DNA of 64,000 nucleotides, from positions 79,843 to 143,842 of the forward strand of contig JALTJN010000379.1 of the NCBI GenBank assembly GCA_027076405.1. The letters are read 5' to 3'. A model generated the notes under the pieces. It was not told the origin of the DNA, did no database searches, and worked only from the letters and a program-made list of their open reading frames with translations. Below, one piece after another: positions 55,895 through 64,000 of the stretch. This DNA comes from Chromatiales bacterium. GTDB lineage: Bacteria > Pseudomonadota > Gammaproteobacteria > UBA6429. Positions within the stretch are counted from its first letter, which is position 1. The number at the start of each line of letters is the position of its first letter. Position numbers and translations under genes: made by a program.

Positions 55895-56392
55895 ATGCAA
55901 CATATTATTTCATTATTAATGGAGAATGAGTCAGGTGCGCTATCTCGTGTAGCAGGTTTGTTTTCTGCTCGTGGTTATAACATTGAGTCACTCACTGTTG
56001 CGCCAACTGAAGATGAAACTTTATCGCGTATGACAATTGTGACATCAGGTTCGAATGAAATTATTGAGCAAATTAATAAGCAGCTCGATAAACTCATTGA
56101 TGTGGTCAAGTTGATTGATATTACTGCAAATGGTGAACACATTGAACGTGAACTGATGTTGATTAAAGTACAGGCAGACACCAGTGAAAAACGTGAAGAA
56201 GTAAAACGTCAGGCAGATATTTTTCATGGCCGTATTCTGGATGTGACCGATACGACATATATCATCGAATTAACGGGTGAAAGAAGTAAGCTTGATGGTT
56301 TTATTAAGGCTATGGATAAAAATGATATTTTAGAAACTGTACGTTCGGGTGCAACAGGTATTACCCGGGGTGAAACTTGTTTACGAGTCTGA
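55895..56392 (+). CDS. ilvH: Acetolactate synthase, small (regulatory) subunit
   Basis: 165 residues, the family's usual length. An N-terminal ACT domain (IISLLMENESGALSRVAGLFSARGYNIESLTVAPT) senses valine; the second half (VQADTSEKREEVKRQADIFHGRILDVT) forms the C-terminal domain that activates the large subunit. It starts one base after ilvB and is 72 bp before ilvC. Confidence 0.97.
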   Translation: MQHIISLLMENESGALSRVAGLFSARGYNIESLTVAPTEDETLSRMTIVTSGSNEIIEQINKQLDKLIDVVKLIDITANGEHIERELMLIKVQADTSEKREEVKRQADIFHGRILDVTDTTYIIELTGERSKLDGFIKAMDKNDILETVRSGATGITRGETCLRV

Positions 56393-56449
56393 ATGGTTAA
56401 CAGCATCGGCAAAAATGAATAAACACTAATTTTAAGATTTAAAATTTAA

Positions 56450-57480
<1,031 letters not shown>

Positions 57481-57481
<1 letters not shown>

Positions 57482-57690
57482 TCACAAGCACTGAGAAACA
57501 TGATGTCGGCGTTTACCCTCTATATGAAAACTGAATGTGGGGCACTACGAAAACGATTACTCAAAATGCTCATGCACTTATTGTGCACTTGGCAACTGCT
57601 CCTGCGTTGCTCTAACTACGCCCATCCATGGGCTAGTCCGCTTTTTCGTAATCATTTTGCCTTGACCTCAAGTCTCTCAGTGCCTGTGAT
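57481..57690. repeat. ~210 bp MITE-like element after ilvC
   Basis: Terminal inverted repeats 57481-57496 (ATCACAAGCACTGAGA) and 57675-57690 match at 15 of 16 positions. The interior has an imperfect palindrome GCCCATCCATGGGC and no plausible gene; an open frame inside it is not protein-like. It starts exactly at the last base of the ilvC stop. Confidence 0.82.
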
Positions 57691-57710
57691 CACTGTTAGT
57701 TAGTAAAATT

Positions 57711-57737
57711 AAAGCCGAGCTTCGCTCGGCTTTTTTT
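57711..57737 (+). terminator. Terminator of the ilvBHC operon
   Basis: Perfect stem AAAGCCGAG / CTCGGCTTT with loop CTTCG, followed by seven T in total. Strong rho-independent terminator, 230 bp beyond ilvC, just past the MITE-like element. Confidence 0.93.
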
Positions 57738-57809
57738 GTTTTGAAAAGAGAAAATAAATATCCGTCGCCGGATTTAAAGATTAATAAAATAAAAAAAATG
57801 TAAAATAAA

Positions 57810-58439
57810 ATGGCCGTTTCAAGACATCCGATTATTGCAAAAGAAGGCTGGAGTATTATTATTTTCTCCAGCTTTATTGTTGCTGCGTTGCAACATTATG
57901 TGAGTGTTTATGCTGCGGTATTATGGTGTGTGCCGATTGTTTTGCTCTGGTTTTATCGCGATCCACATCGTCCTTTACCCTCAGATCCTTTAGGTTTAGT
58001 CAGTCCTGTGAATGGGGTTGTTATCTTGGCTGAAACTCATCCTGATCCTTTTTTAGGGCGGGATGCTTTTTTATTCCGAATCTCAATGTCACTGTCTGAT
58101 ATTTTCTCTATTCGTAGTGTGACGGAAGGAAAAATTATTCAGCAATGGCTGGATCCTGAAGATGCTGATGATGATCGGTCTCTGGCTCATGCAATTCAAA
58201 TAAAAACTGATGAAGATGATGATATTATGATCGTTTTACGACCGGGACGATACTTTAAGCAGTTGAGTTGTGATGCGGTTATCGGTCAACGTATTGGACA
58301 GGGGCATCGTTGTGGCATCATTCCCTTTGGTGCAAATGTTGATATTTATGTTCCTGTTGATAGCAATATAAAGGTCAATGTTGGTGATCATGTTGAAGCA
58401 GGGATGACCCGTCTGGCTTCGTTAAAGCATCACTCTTAA
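57810..58439 (+). CDS. Phosphatidylserine decarboxylase-like protein lacking catalytic residues
   Basis: 209 residues with the layout of short-type Psd proteins: RHPIIAKEGW start, two close hydrophobic segments (about 16-48), FYRDPHRPLP, a core beta domain and a final PFGANVDIYVP block. In active Psd enzymes a Gly-Ser in this last block is cleaved to make the pyruvoyl cofactor; here it is Gly-Ala. The Asp of the SPADG motif is Asn (SPVNG), and the His of the VHxNR motif is absent (DIFSIRS). All three residues of the catalytic Asp-His-Ser set are therefore replaced. It is 74 bp upstream of pssA, the context of true psd. I read it as a non-catalytic homologue. No clear ribosome binding site. 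Confidence 0.75.
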   Translation: MAVSRHPIIAKEGWSIIIFSSFIVAALQHYVSVYAAVLWCVPIVLLWFYRDPHRPLPSDPLGLVSPVNGVVILAETHPDPFLGRDAFLFRISMSLSDIFSIRSVTEGKIIQQWLDPEDADDDRSLAHAIQIKTDEDDDIMIVLRPGRYFKQLSCDAVIGQRIGQGHRCGIIPFGANVDIYVPVDSNIKVNVGDHVEAGMTRLASLKHHS

Positions 58440-58513
58440 TATATTATGATAAAGGTGTATTATTGTTGTATCCTTTGTTTCACTTCTCGAATTAACACAG
58501 ACTAGACCTGACT

Positions 58514-59281
58514 ATGACAAATACGACAGATAAAAAGCCTCACCGCGGTATTTATTTATTACCTAATTCGTTTACCACAGCAGCCCTGTTTTGCGGTTTT
58601 TATGCCATTGTTTCCTCAATTAACGGTAAGTTTGAAATTGCTGCTATTGCGATTTTTATTGCAATGTTACTTGATGGTATCGATGGCCGGGTGGCTCGCT
58701 TAACGAATACCGAGAGTGATTTTGGTGCAGAGTTCGATAGTCTGGCTGATATGGTGTCTTTTGGTTTAGCGCCGGCATTAATCGTTTATTTATGGGCCTT
58801 ATCAAGTTTCGGTAAAATGGGCTGGCTAGTGTCATTTATTTATGTGGCTTGTGCTGCATTACGTCTGGCACGCTTTAATACACAAGCGACTCATAGCGAC
58901 AAACGTTATTTTCAGGGGTTAGCGAGTCCATCTGCAGCAGCGGTTGTTGCCGGCTTAATTTGGAATGGCGAGACTCTGAGAGAATACCTTTCTGAACCAA
59001 CATTACAAATTATCGCATTAATTACGACTTTGTTGGCAGGGATTCTCATGGTAAGTAATGTTCGTTACCACAGTTTTAAAGGTGTGAACTGGCGCAGTAA
59101 GGTCCCTTTTGTCACTATTTTGATGTTTGTTTTTGTTTTGGTTTTAGTATCAGCAGAACCTGCACTGGTCTTATTTGCGATATTTTTTATCTATTCTTTT
59201 TCAGGGCCCGTTCTTACATTAATTCAATTACGTCGCCGTCGGGCAGAGCGCGCACTACTTAAACAAAATAAATCGGATTAG
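58514..59281 (+). CDS. pssA: CDP-diacylglycerol-serine O-phosphatidyltransferase
   Basis: 255 residues, about seven or eight membrane helices. CDP-alcohol transferase motif: LDGIDGRVARLTNTESDFGAEFDSLAD, giving D-G-x2-A-R-x8-G-x3-D-x3-D, followed by MVSFGLAPALIVY typical of the PssA (type II) branch. GIYLLPNSFTTAALFCGF at the start also matches. It makes phosphatidylserine at the inner membrane, the precursor of phosphatidylethanolamine. Adjacent to the Psd-like gene, likely one transcript. Confidence 0.95.
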   Translation: MTNTTDKKPHRGIYLLPNSFTTAALFCGFYAIVSSINGKFEIAAIAIFIAMLLDGIDGRVARLTNTESDFGAEFDSLADMVSFGLAPALIVYLWALSSFGKMGWLVSFIYVACAALRLARFNTQATHSDKRYFQGLASPSAAAVVAGLIWNGETLREYLSEPTLQIIALITTLLAGILMVSNVRYHSFKGVNWRSKVPFVTILMFVFVLVLVSAEPALVLFAIFFIYSFSGPVLTLIQLRRRRAERALLKQNKSD

Positions 59282-59313
59282 TTTGCAAAAGCCATCATGT
59301 TTGCTTAAAGAAC

Positions 59314-59342
59314 TTGGCAAAATCGAAAACTCACGCTATATT
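59314..59342 (+). promoter_or_regulatory. Sigma-70 promoter of the leuA leader
   Basis: -35 TTGGCA (59314-59319), 17 bp spacer, -10 TATATT (59337-59342). Predicted start near 59349, 27 bp before the leader-peptide ATG. The -35 differs from consensus by one base (TTGGCA for TTGACA) and the -10 by one (TATATT for TATAAT). Confidence 0.75.
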
Positions 59343-59417
59343 ATGCCTATGAACGCTTCAACTAACAGAAATGCCATGAATAGCACCTATGCCCGTCATA
59401 GCGTGAGGTTTTCTGTG
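59321..59417. repeat. Inverted repeat overlapping leuA leader start
   Basis: GAAAACTCACGCTAT (near 59324-59338) and ATAGCGTGAGGTTTTC (near 59398-59413) pair with one extra base. The left arm overlaps the -10 region and the right arm lies inside the leader peptide coding sequence. It may act as an operator, or be incidental to the leader fold. Confidence 0.55.
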
Positions 59418-59465
59418 TCTGAATATTTATTTTCCAATTTTCTCCTATTACGTCTCCTGCCTTAG
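59376..59465 (+). CDS. leuL: Leucine-rich leader peptide (leuA attenuator)
   Basis: A 29-residue open frame starts 27 bp after the predicted transcription start and ends 124 bp before leuA. Its last residues, YLFSNFLLLRLLP, contain six Leu in thirteen (codons TTA, CTC, CTA, TTA, CTC, CTG), the hallmark of leucine-dependent ribosome-mediated attenuation. Beyond the stop, complementary segments (AGCTAG/CTAGCT near 59489-59514; TAACAG/CTGTTA near 59474-59541) could form alternative hairpins, though I see no classic poly-U terminator. Upstream in-frame Met codons at 59343 and 59349 are possible starts but too close to the promoter. Confidence 0.75.
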   Translation: MNSTYARHSVRFSVSEYLFSNFLLLRLLP

Positions 59466-59589
59466 GGCATATATAACAGAGCGCGCATAGCTAGGGCGCC
59501 TACCTTGTAACTAGCTGAATAATTTAAGAAAACCCTGTTAGATTTATCTGTAGTCCATGGCATAATTGGGCTCAGAATGGAGAAGAAAG

Positions 59590-61149
59590 ATGTCCAATAA
59601 TAAGCAAGACAAATTAATCATTTTTGATACGACATTGCGTGACGGAGAGCAAAGCCCCGGTGCGTCGATGACTAAAGAAGAAAAAGTCCGCATCGCTAAA
59701 ATGCTTGAAAAAATGCATGTTGATGTGATTGAGGCGGGTTTCCCGATTGCCAGTCAAGGTGATTTTGAAGGGGTACAAGCCGTCGCGAAAACAATAAAAG
59801 ACAGTACCATTTGTGGTTTAGCCCGAGCATTAGATAAAGATATTGATCGCGCAGGTGAAGCTTTGAAAGATGCCAATAGCGGTCGAATTCATACTTTCAT
59901 TGCAACTTCGCCCATTCATATGCAAATGAAATTACGTATGCAGCCTGAACAAGTCATTGAGCAGGCAGTACGCGCTGTAAAACGTGCCCGTCAGTTTACC
60001 GATGATGTCGAGTTTTCACCGGAAGATGCAGGTCGCTCAGAGCCTGAATTTTTGTGCCGTATACTAGAAGCAGTGATTGATGCCGGAGCTACCACATTAA
60101 ATATTCCGGATACCGTTGGTTATAATGTCCCGGAACAGTTTGGTGGTTTAATTAAAACCTTAAGAGAAGACATACCAAATTCGGATAAGGCCATTTTCTC
60201 GGTACATTGTCATAATGATTTAGGTTTGGCAGTGGCGAATTCTTTATCTGCTGTGATGAACGGTGCCCGTCAGGTCGAATGTACCATTAATGGTTTAGGT
60301 GAGCGTGCTGGGAATGCGTCATTAGAAGAAATCGTGATGGCGGTTAAAACACGTCAGGATATTTTCCCTTGTTCGATTGAGCATATTGATACAACACAAA
60401 TTGTACCAACTTCACGTTTAGTTTCTGGTATTACCGGATTTGCAGTGCAGCCGAATAAAGCGATTGTTGGTGCAAATGCTTTTGCGCATGAGTCGGGTAT
60501 TCATCAGGATGGTGTTTTGAAAAATCGTGAAACCTATGAAATTATGCGTGCTGAAGATGTAGGCTGGTCAGCAAACCGAATGGTATTAGGCAAGCATTCC
60601 GGACGTAATGCCTTCCGTACCCGCTTGCAGGAATTAGGTGTTGAGTTTAAGTCTGAAGATGAATTGAATGATGCTTTTTCACGGTTTAAAGATTTAGCGG
60701 ATAAAAAACATGAAATTTTTGATGAAGATTTGCAGGCATTAGTCACTGAAACCAGTATGGCGGCAGAAAATGAACGTTGTCGTTTGGTAGCATTAAAAGT
60801 TTGTAGTGAAACAGGTGAAATACCAACGGCATCGATAACTTTAAATATCGATGGTAATGAAAAAGTTGCTGAAGCTGAAGGAGGCGGGCCGGTTGATGCT
60901 ACCTTTAAGGCAATTGAAAAAATTGTTAACAGTGGAACAGAGTTGCAATTGTATTCTGTTAATAATATTACCAGTGGTACCGATGCACAGGGGGACGTTA
61001 CTGTCCGGCTTGAGAAGGGAGGACGTATAGTGAACGGGCAAGGTGCTGATACAGATATTGTCATTGCTTCTGCCAAATCATATATCAATGCGTATAATAA
61101 AATTCTTGAACCGGTAGATCGTGAGCATCCACAAGCAGGTGATGTTTAA
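59590..61149 (+). CDS. leuA: 2-isopropylmalate synthase
   Basis: 519 residues from the ATG at 59590, preceded by GGAGAAG; an upstream TTG at 59566 would add eight residues. It condenses acetyl-CoA with 2-ketoisovalerate, the first committed step to leucine. HMGL-like TIM barrel with [15 protein letters not shown] (about 12-26), metal-binding [14 protein letters not shown] and the [11 protein letters not shown] motif. The C-terminal LeuA allosteric domain (about 390-510) for leucine feedback is present. leuB, leuC and leuD are not in this window. Confidence 0.97.
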   Translation: MSNNKQDKLIIFDTTLRDGEQSPGASMTKEEKVRIAKMLEKMHVDVIEAGFPIASQGDFEGVQAVAKTIKDSTICGLARALDKDIDRAGEALKDANSGRIHTFIATSPIHMQMKLRMQPEQVIEQAVRAVKRARQFTDDVEFSPEDAGRSEPEFLCRILEAVIDAGATTLNIPDTVGYNVPEQFGGLIKTLREDIPNSDKAIFSVHCHNDLGLAVANSLSAVMNGARQVECTINGLGERAGNASLEEIVMAVKTRQDIFPCSIEHIDTTQIVPTSRLVSGITGFAVQPNKAIVGANAFAHESGIHQDGVLKNRETYEIMRAEDVGWSANRMVLGKHSGRNAFRTRLQELGVEFKSEDELNDAFSRFKDLADKKHEIFDEDLQALVTETSMAAENERCRLVALKVCSETGEIPTASITLNIDGNEKVAEAEGGGPVDATFKAIEKIVNSGTELQLYSVNNITSGTDAQGDVTVRLEKGGRIVNGQGADTDIVIASAKSYINAYNKILEPVDREHPQAGDV

Positions 61150-61229
61150 TTTTGTACGAAATATAGAATCTGATTTGTTCTTGGCAAAACGAAAGACAAG
61201 TCAGATTTTATTTTTATCAGGTTATGATC

Positions 61230-61964
61230 ATGTCTGATAAAAAAGCATATCTCAAAGAAATGGGTATAGATGTTTGGGTAGAGAAAACACCTTCTCTTAC
61301 CGAAGCAACGGTGATGTCTGAAAATACTGTTTCCGGAAATACTCTTCACAAGGAAAGCATCTCTCCTGCAGTAGAATTAGTTGAAGTTACGCTAGTTGTT
61401 GATGAAAAAAAGGTTGCTACGAATCAAGCAATAAATGTCGCTGAACTGGATTGGCAAGCTTTAGAGTTACAGGTCTCCGGGTGTCAGTTATGTGAATTAT
61501 CGCAAACACGAACACAAACTAATTTTGGTACAGGTAATCAAGCTGCATCATTGATGATTTTTTCTGAGGAGAATAATCCTCAATCTGATAAATTGTTAAC
61601 GTCAATGTTAAGAGCGATGGGCTTGCAAAGAAATGAAGTGTATATTTCAAACACGATTAAATGTCATTTGCCGGAAAACAGTAATGTATCGGATGAACAG
61701 GTAGATTTATGTGCTCCTTATTTACTACGTCAAATATCTCTGGTGAAACCAAAAGTAATACTTGCATTAGGCAATGCTGCTGCACAACGTTTACTTAAAA
61801 GTAAATCGACAATGAGCCGGTTACGGGGGCAGTTACATTATATTGATGAGGTAAAAAGTCCTGTTATTGTTTCGTATCATCCAACCTATCTTTTAGCTGC
61901 TCCAAACGAAAAACGTAAAGCTTGGCAAGATTTACAACTTGTTATGAAAGAGTTAAGCGCATGA
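61230..61964 (+). CDS. Uracil-DNA glycosylase family 4-like protein with degenerate motif, possible HolD-type role
   Basis: 244 residues. The N-terminal YLKEMGIDVWVEKTP resembles the chi-binding peptide at the start of the clamp-loader psi subunit HolD, then a ~70-residue linker. The C-terminal ~160 residues match family 4 UDG: CQLCELSQTRTQTNFGTG (CxxC), IKCHLPENSNVSDEQVDLCAPYL (two more Cys of the [4Fe-4S] site), VSYHPTYLL. However, the catalytic GEAPG motif is replaced by IFSEENNPQS. The gene ends in the ATGA overlap with rimI, exactly where E. coli has holD. I infer a DNA-binding or clamp-loader role rather than base excision, with moderate confidence. An ATG at 61224 would add two residues. 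Confidence 0.82.
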   Translation: MSDKKAYLKEMGIDVWVEKTPSLTEATVMSENTVSGNTLHKESISPAVELVEVTLVVDEKKVATNQAINVAELDWQALELQVSGCQLCELSQTRTQTNFGTGNQAASLMIFSEENNPQSDKLLTSMLRAMGLQRNEVYISNTIKCHLPENSNVSDEQVDLCAPYLLRQISLVKPKVILALGNAAAQRLLKSKSTMSRLRGQLHYIDEVKSPVIVSYHPTYLLAAPNEKRKAWQDLQLVMKELSA

Positions 61965-62449
61965 GTGCCGTGATTAATGATTCCAGCCTTAAGTTAACAG
62001 AACCCCGGTTTCGTTTAATGACGGAAGATGATCTTGATGAAGTTATTCGGATTGAAGAATCCGTTTATCCTTTTCCCTGGACCAGGGGTATTTTTCATGA
62101 CTGTTTAAATATAGGTTATCTATGCCGTATTTTAGAAGTTAATGAAAAAATTGTTGCATACAGTGTGATGTCTGTTGCTGCCGGAGAAGCGCATCTATTA
62201 ACCATTGTTGTTGTAGAAGAACAGCAAGGTAAAGGGTACGGTAAACAGATGTTAAATGAGATGATTCAATATGCTGTCGAAGATCATGCCGAAACGATGT
62301 ATCTTGAAGTCAGGACATCAAATAAAGCCGCTATACAGCTTTATCATCAACGTGGCTTTAATGAATTAGGAATAAGAAATAATTATTATCCGGCAGATCA
62401 TGGTCGTGAAGATGCCTTAATTTTAGCTTTAGATTTAAGCTTTGCTTAA
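61961..62449 (+). CDS. rimI: Ribosomal protein S18-alanine N-acetyltransferase
   Basis: 162 residues, GNAT fold. Start at the ATG at 61961, overlapping the previous stop by four bases (ATGA); a longer in-frame reading would lie inside the upstream gene. The acetyl-CoA loop is QGKGYGKQ (about 86-93), preceded by AHLLTIVVVEEQ; EVRTSNKAAIQLYHQRGFNELGIRNNYY contains the family's C-terminal signature with the conserved Asn and Tyr. It acetylates the N-terminus of S18. Confidence 0.93.
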   Translation: MSAVINDSSLKLTEPRFRLMTEDDLDEVIRIEESVYPFPWTRGIFHDCLNIGYLCRILEVNEKIVAYSVMSVAAGEAHLLTIVVVEEQQGKGYGKQMLNEMIQYAVEDHAETMYLEVRTSNKAAIQLYHQRGFNELGIRNNYYPADHGREDALILALDLSFA

Positions 62450-62466
62450 GTTACAGCTTAAAATTA

Positions 62467-62688
62467 TTAAGCAGAAATAATGTCAGGATGAAAACCTCGA
62501 TGATGTAACTTATCCATGACTAACATGGGAATATTATAGTGCTCTTCATATTCGACAAGCATATCATGAGGTCGAGCAATATTCATTTCGACATTGGTCA
62601 CATGCGGCAGAGCCAGCATGAGTGATTTTAATTCATTGAGTGATTTTGAATCGAGATCGTCATCAATAAAAACTTGTATTGAATGCAT
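62467..62688 (-). CDS. Small ferredoxin-fold (HMA-like) hypothetical protein without CxxC
   Basis: 73 residues from the ATG at 62688, which has GGAG 8 bp upstream. Pattern beta-alpha-beta-beta-alpha-beta: SIQVFIDDDLD, SLNELKSLMLALPHVTNVEMNIARPHDMLVEY, then NIPMLVMDKLHHRGFHPDIIS. This resembles the heavy-metal-associated fold, but the metal-binding CxxC is absent. A His pair (KLHHRGFH) near the C-terminus could bind metal. Family not certain. It stands alone between rimI (convergent) and prfC (divergent). Confidence 0.7.
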   Translation of the reverse strand: MHSIQVFIDDDLDSKSLNELKSLMLALPHVTNVEMNIARPHDMLVEYEEHYNIPMLVMDKLHHRGFHPDIISA

Positions 62689-62898
62689 GAAGAATTCTCC
62701 TTCAATATTTAATTGCTGCACATAGTATTGATATAGGCAACAAATTGATCGACGTCAAGAAAGAGAAAATAATTTCACTAAATTTTAAGGTTTAAACTAA
62801 AGATAATGCTTTTTGCAGCATATTTTCATGTAAAATATGCATTATTTGATTATTTAATTTAGTCATCTCCATTATTTTATTACAGAGTTATTAATTCA
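62689..62898. other. prfC upstream region with hairpin
   Basis: AT-rich 210 bp. A perfect 9 bp hairpin GCATATTTT / AAAATATGC (62819-62841, loop CATGT) precedes prfC. No other element recognised. Confidence 0.5.
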
Positions 62899-64000
62899 AT
62901 GCCATCATTTTTAGAAGAACTCAATCGCCGTCGAACGTTTGCGATTATTTCCCACCCGGATGCAGGTAAAACAACACTGACTGAAAAACTATTATTGTAC
63001 GGGCGTGCCATTCAGGCTTCCGGTACAGTTAAAGGTAAAAAGTCAGATCGCCATGCCACATCTGACTGGATGGAGCTGGAAAAAGAGCGGGGTATTTCTG
63101 TCACCTCTGCTGTAATGCAGTTTCCCTATAAGGATTGCATTATTAATCTTTTGGATACGCCCGGACATGAAGATTTTTCGGAAGATACCTATCGTACGTT
63201 GACCGCAGTTGATTCGGCATTAATGGTTATTGATTGTGCAAAAGGGGTGGAAGATCGCACCATTAAATTAATGGATGTTTGTCGCTTACGTGACACCCCT
63301 ATTCTTACTTTTATCAACAAGCTGGATCGTGAAGGTCGAGATCCAATTGAATTACTGGATGAAGTTGAAGATATTTTAAAAATTCAATGCGCTCCAATCA
63401 CATGGCCAATTGGCATGGGTAAAGGACTTAAGGGCGTATTTCATTTATATAATGATTCCGTTCATCTCTTTAGTGCAACCCATGGAGGTAAGATCCAGCA
63501 AGGTGAAGTCATTCAAGGGCTTGATAATCCAAAACTGAATGATGCATTGGGTGAAAGTGTTGTTGCTGAATTACGCGATGAAATTGAACTGGTTAAAGGG
63601 GCAAGTCATGAATTTGATCAGCAAGCATTTTTAGCAGGAAAACTTACCCCCGTATTTTTTGGTTCAGCAACTAATAACTTTGGTATTGAAGAATTACTGG
63701 ATTATTTTGTTTCTGCCGCTCCGGGGCCACAGGCGCGGGCAACGCATGAACGTGTAGTGAAACCCGAAGAAGATAAATTCAGTGGTTTTATTTTTAAAAT
63801 TCAGGCCAATATGGATCCATCACATCGTGATCGGGTTGCTTTTATGCGAGTGTGTTCCGGTACCTATGAACAAGGTATGAAAATGAAACATGTGCGGATC
63901 AATAAAGATGTCAAAGTTGCAAACGCTATTACCTTTATGGCGCGTGATCGTGAAAGTGTTGAAGAGGCGTATCCTGGTGACATTATCGGCTTGCACAATC
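62899..64000 (+). CDS. prfC: Peptide chain release factor 3 (N-terminal part)
   Basis: The open frame runs from the ATG at 62899 to the window edge (367 codons). GTPase motifs: G1 [16 protein letters not shown]2-region [19 protein letters not shown]3 DTPGHEDF, G4 NKLDRE. This is the RF3 version of the EF-G-like family, which recycles RF1 and RF2 after termination. The C-terminal domains lie beyond the window. Confidence 0.97.
   Translation, partial: MPSFLEELNRRRTFAIISHPDAGKTTLTEKLLLYGRAIQASGTVKGKKSDRHATSDWMELEKERGISVTSAVMQFPYKDCIINLLDTPGHEDFSEDTYRTLTAVDSALMVIDCAKGVEDRTIKLMDVCRLRDTPILTFINKLDREGRDPIELLDEVEDILKIQCAPITWPIGMGKGLKGVFHLYNDSVHLFSATHGGKIQQGEVIQGLDNPKLNDALGESVVAELRDEIELVKGASHEFDQQAFLAGKLTPVFFGSATNNFGIEELLDYFVSAAPGPQARATHERVVKPEEDKFSGFIFKIQANMDPSHRDRVAFMRVCSGTYEQGMKMKHVRINKDVKVANAITFMARDRESVEEAYPGDIIGLHN

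Noticed and set aside
57500..57703. Open frame of 67 codons after ilvC
   Set aside because: It lies wholly inside the inverted-repeat element, has no family resemblance and no convincing ribosome binding site.
60534..61088. 184-codon reverse frame opposite leuA
   Set aside because: It is antisense to a well-conserved gene, Ser/Ala/Pro-rich, with no motif.

Overview
The window is a chromosomal stretch of an AT-rich gammaproteobacterium. The evidence is gene content and order: aceE-aceF-lpdA with an aceE of the E. coli length, a complete rnfABCDGE-nth operon beside metG and apbC-dcd, the purM-purN-DUF3108 block, the DUF2066/CDP-alcohol transferase/AI-2E/hda block beside DUF2069-wrbA-arsC, ilvB-ilvH-ilvC with leuA, and rimI next to prfC. 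I cannot assign a genus. A MotY-like protein and a methyl-accepting chemotaxis protein suggest a motile cell, and Rnf indicates ferredoxin/NAD-linked ion transport. I recognised no tRNA, rRNA, prophage, CRISPR array or intact transposase gene.

Layout. 1-4.0 kb: start of pyrC, an orphan hybrid sensor kinase (PhnD-like sensor fused to a histidine kinase), fumC. 4.0-10.6 kb: the pyruvate dehydrogenase operon, preceded by two near-identical ~100 bp AT-rich repeats and followed by a branched palindromic element. 10.6-14 kb: small hypothetical genes, including a lipoprotein/secreted-protein cassette flanked by direct repeats and by an intact and a broken copy of a tiny zinc-ribbon gene. 14-20 kb: cold-shock protein, GNAT, patatin-like phospholipase, SleB-like hydrolase, MotY-like protein, argG. 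20-22.7 kb: a four-gene RiPP operon of the bufferin/HvfA type (Cys-repeat precursor, MNIO enzyme, DUF2063 partner, DoxX protein). 23-30.5 kb: DUF1841, an MCP, then nth and rnf. 30.7-39 kb: metG, apbC, dcd and a large GGDEF-EAL protein whose sensor half is a paralogue of the one at the left end. 39-46 kb: purine and housekeeping genes. 46-51 kb: envelope lipoproteins, YihY, and a thioredoxin/TolC/adaptor operon with no pump. 51-54 kb: transglycosylase, proS, DUF4124 proteins. 54-62 kb: branched-chain amino acid genes, interrupted by a phosphatidylserine decarboxylase-like gene and pssA. 61-64 kb: a uracil-DNA-glycosylase-like gene, rimI and the start of prfC.

How the genes work together. PDH feeds acetyl-CoA and fumC serves the TCA cycle. 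Rnf couples ferredoxin and NAD(H) redox to an ion gradient. IlvBHC and LeuA form most of the valine/isoleucine/leucine pathway, and leuA appears to be controlled by a leucine-rich leader peptide behind a good sigma-70 promoter. PssA makes phosphatidylserine, but the neighbouring Psd homologue lacks the usual catalytic Asp, His and Ser, so phosphatidylethanolamine must be made elsewhere or differently. The RiPP operon probably makes a secreted, Cys-modified copper-binding peptide.

The most interesting items are the EGKCG-repeat RiPP operon, the apparent Psd pseudoenzyme, the UDG-fold protein with a degenerate active site in the position of holD, the repeat-flanked lipoprotein cassette, and several structured intergenic repeats (34.3, 57.5 and 10.5 kb, plus a three-copy family).
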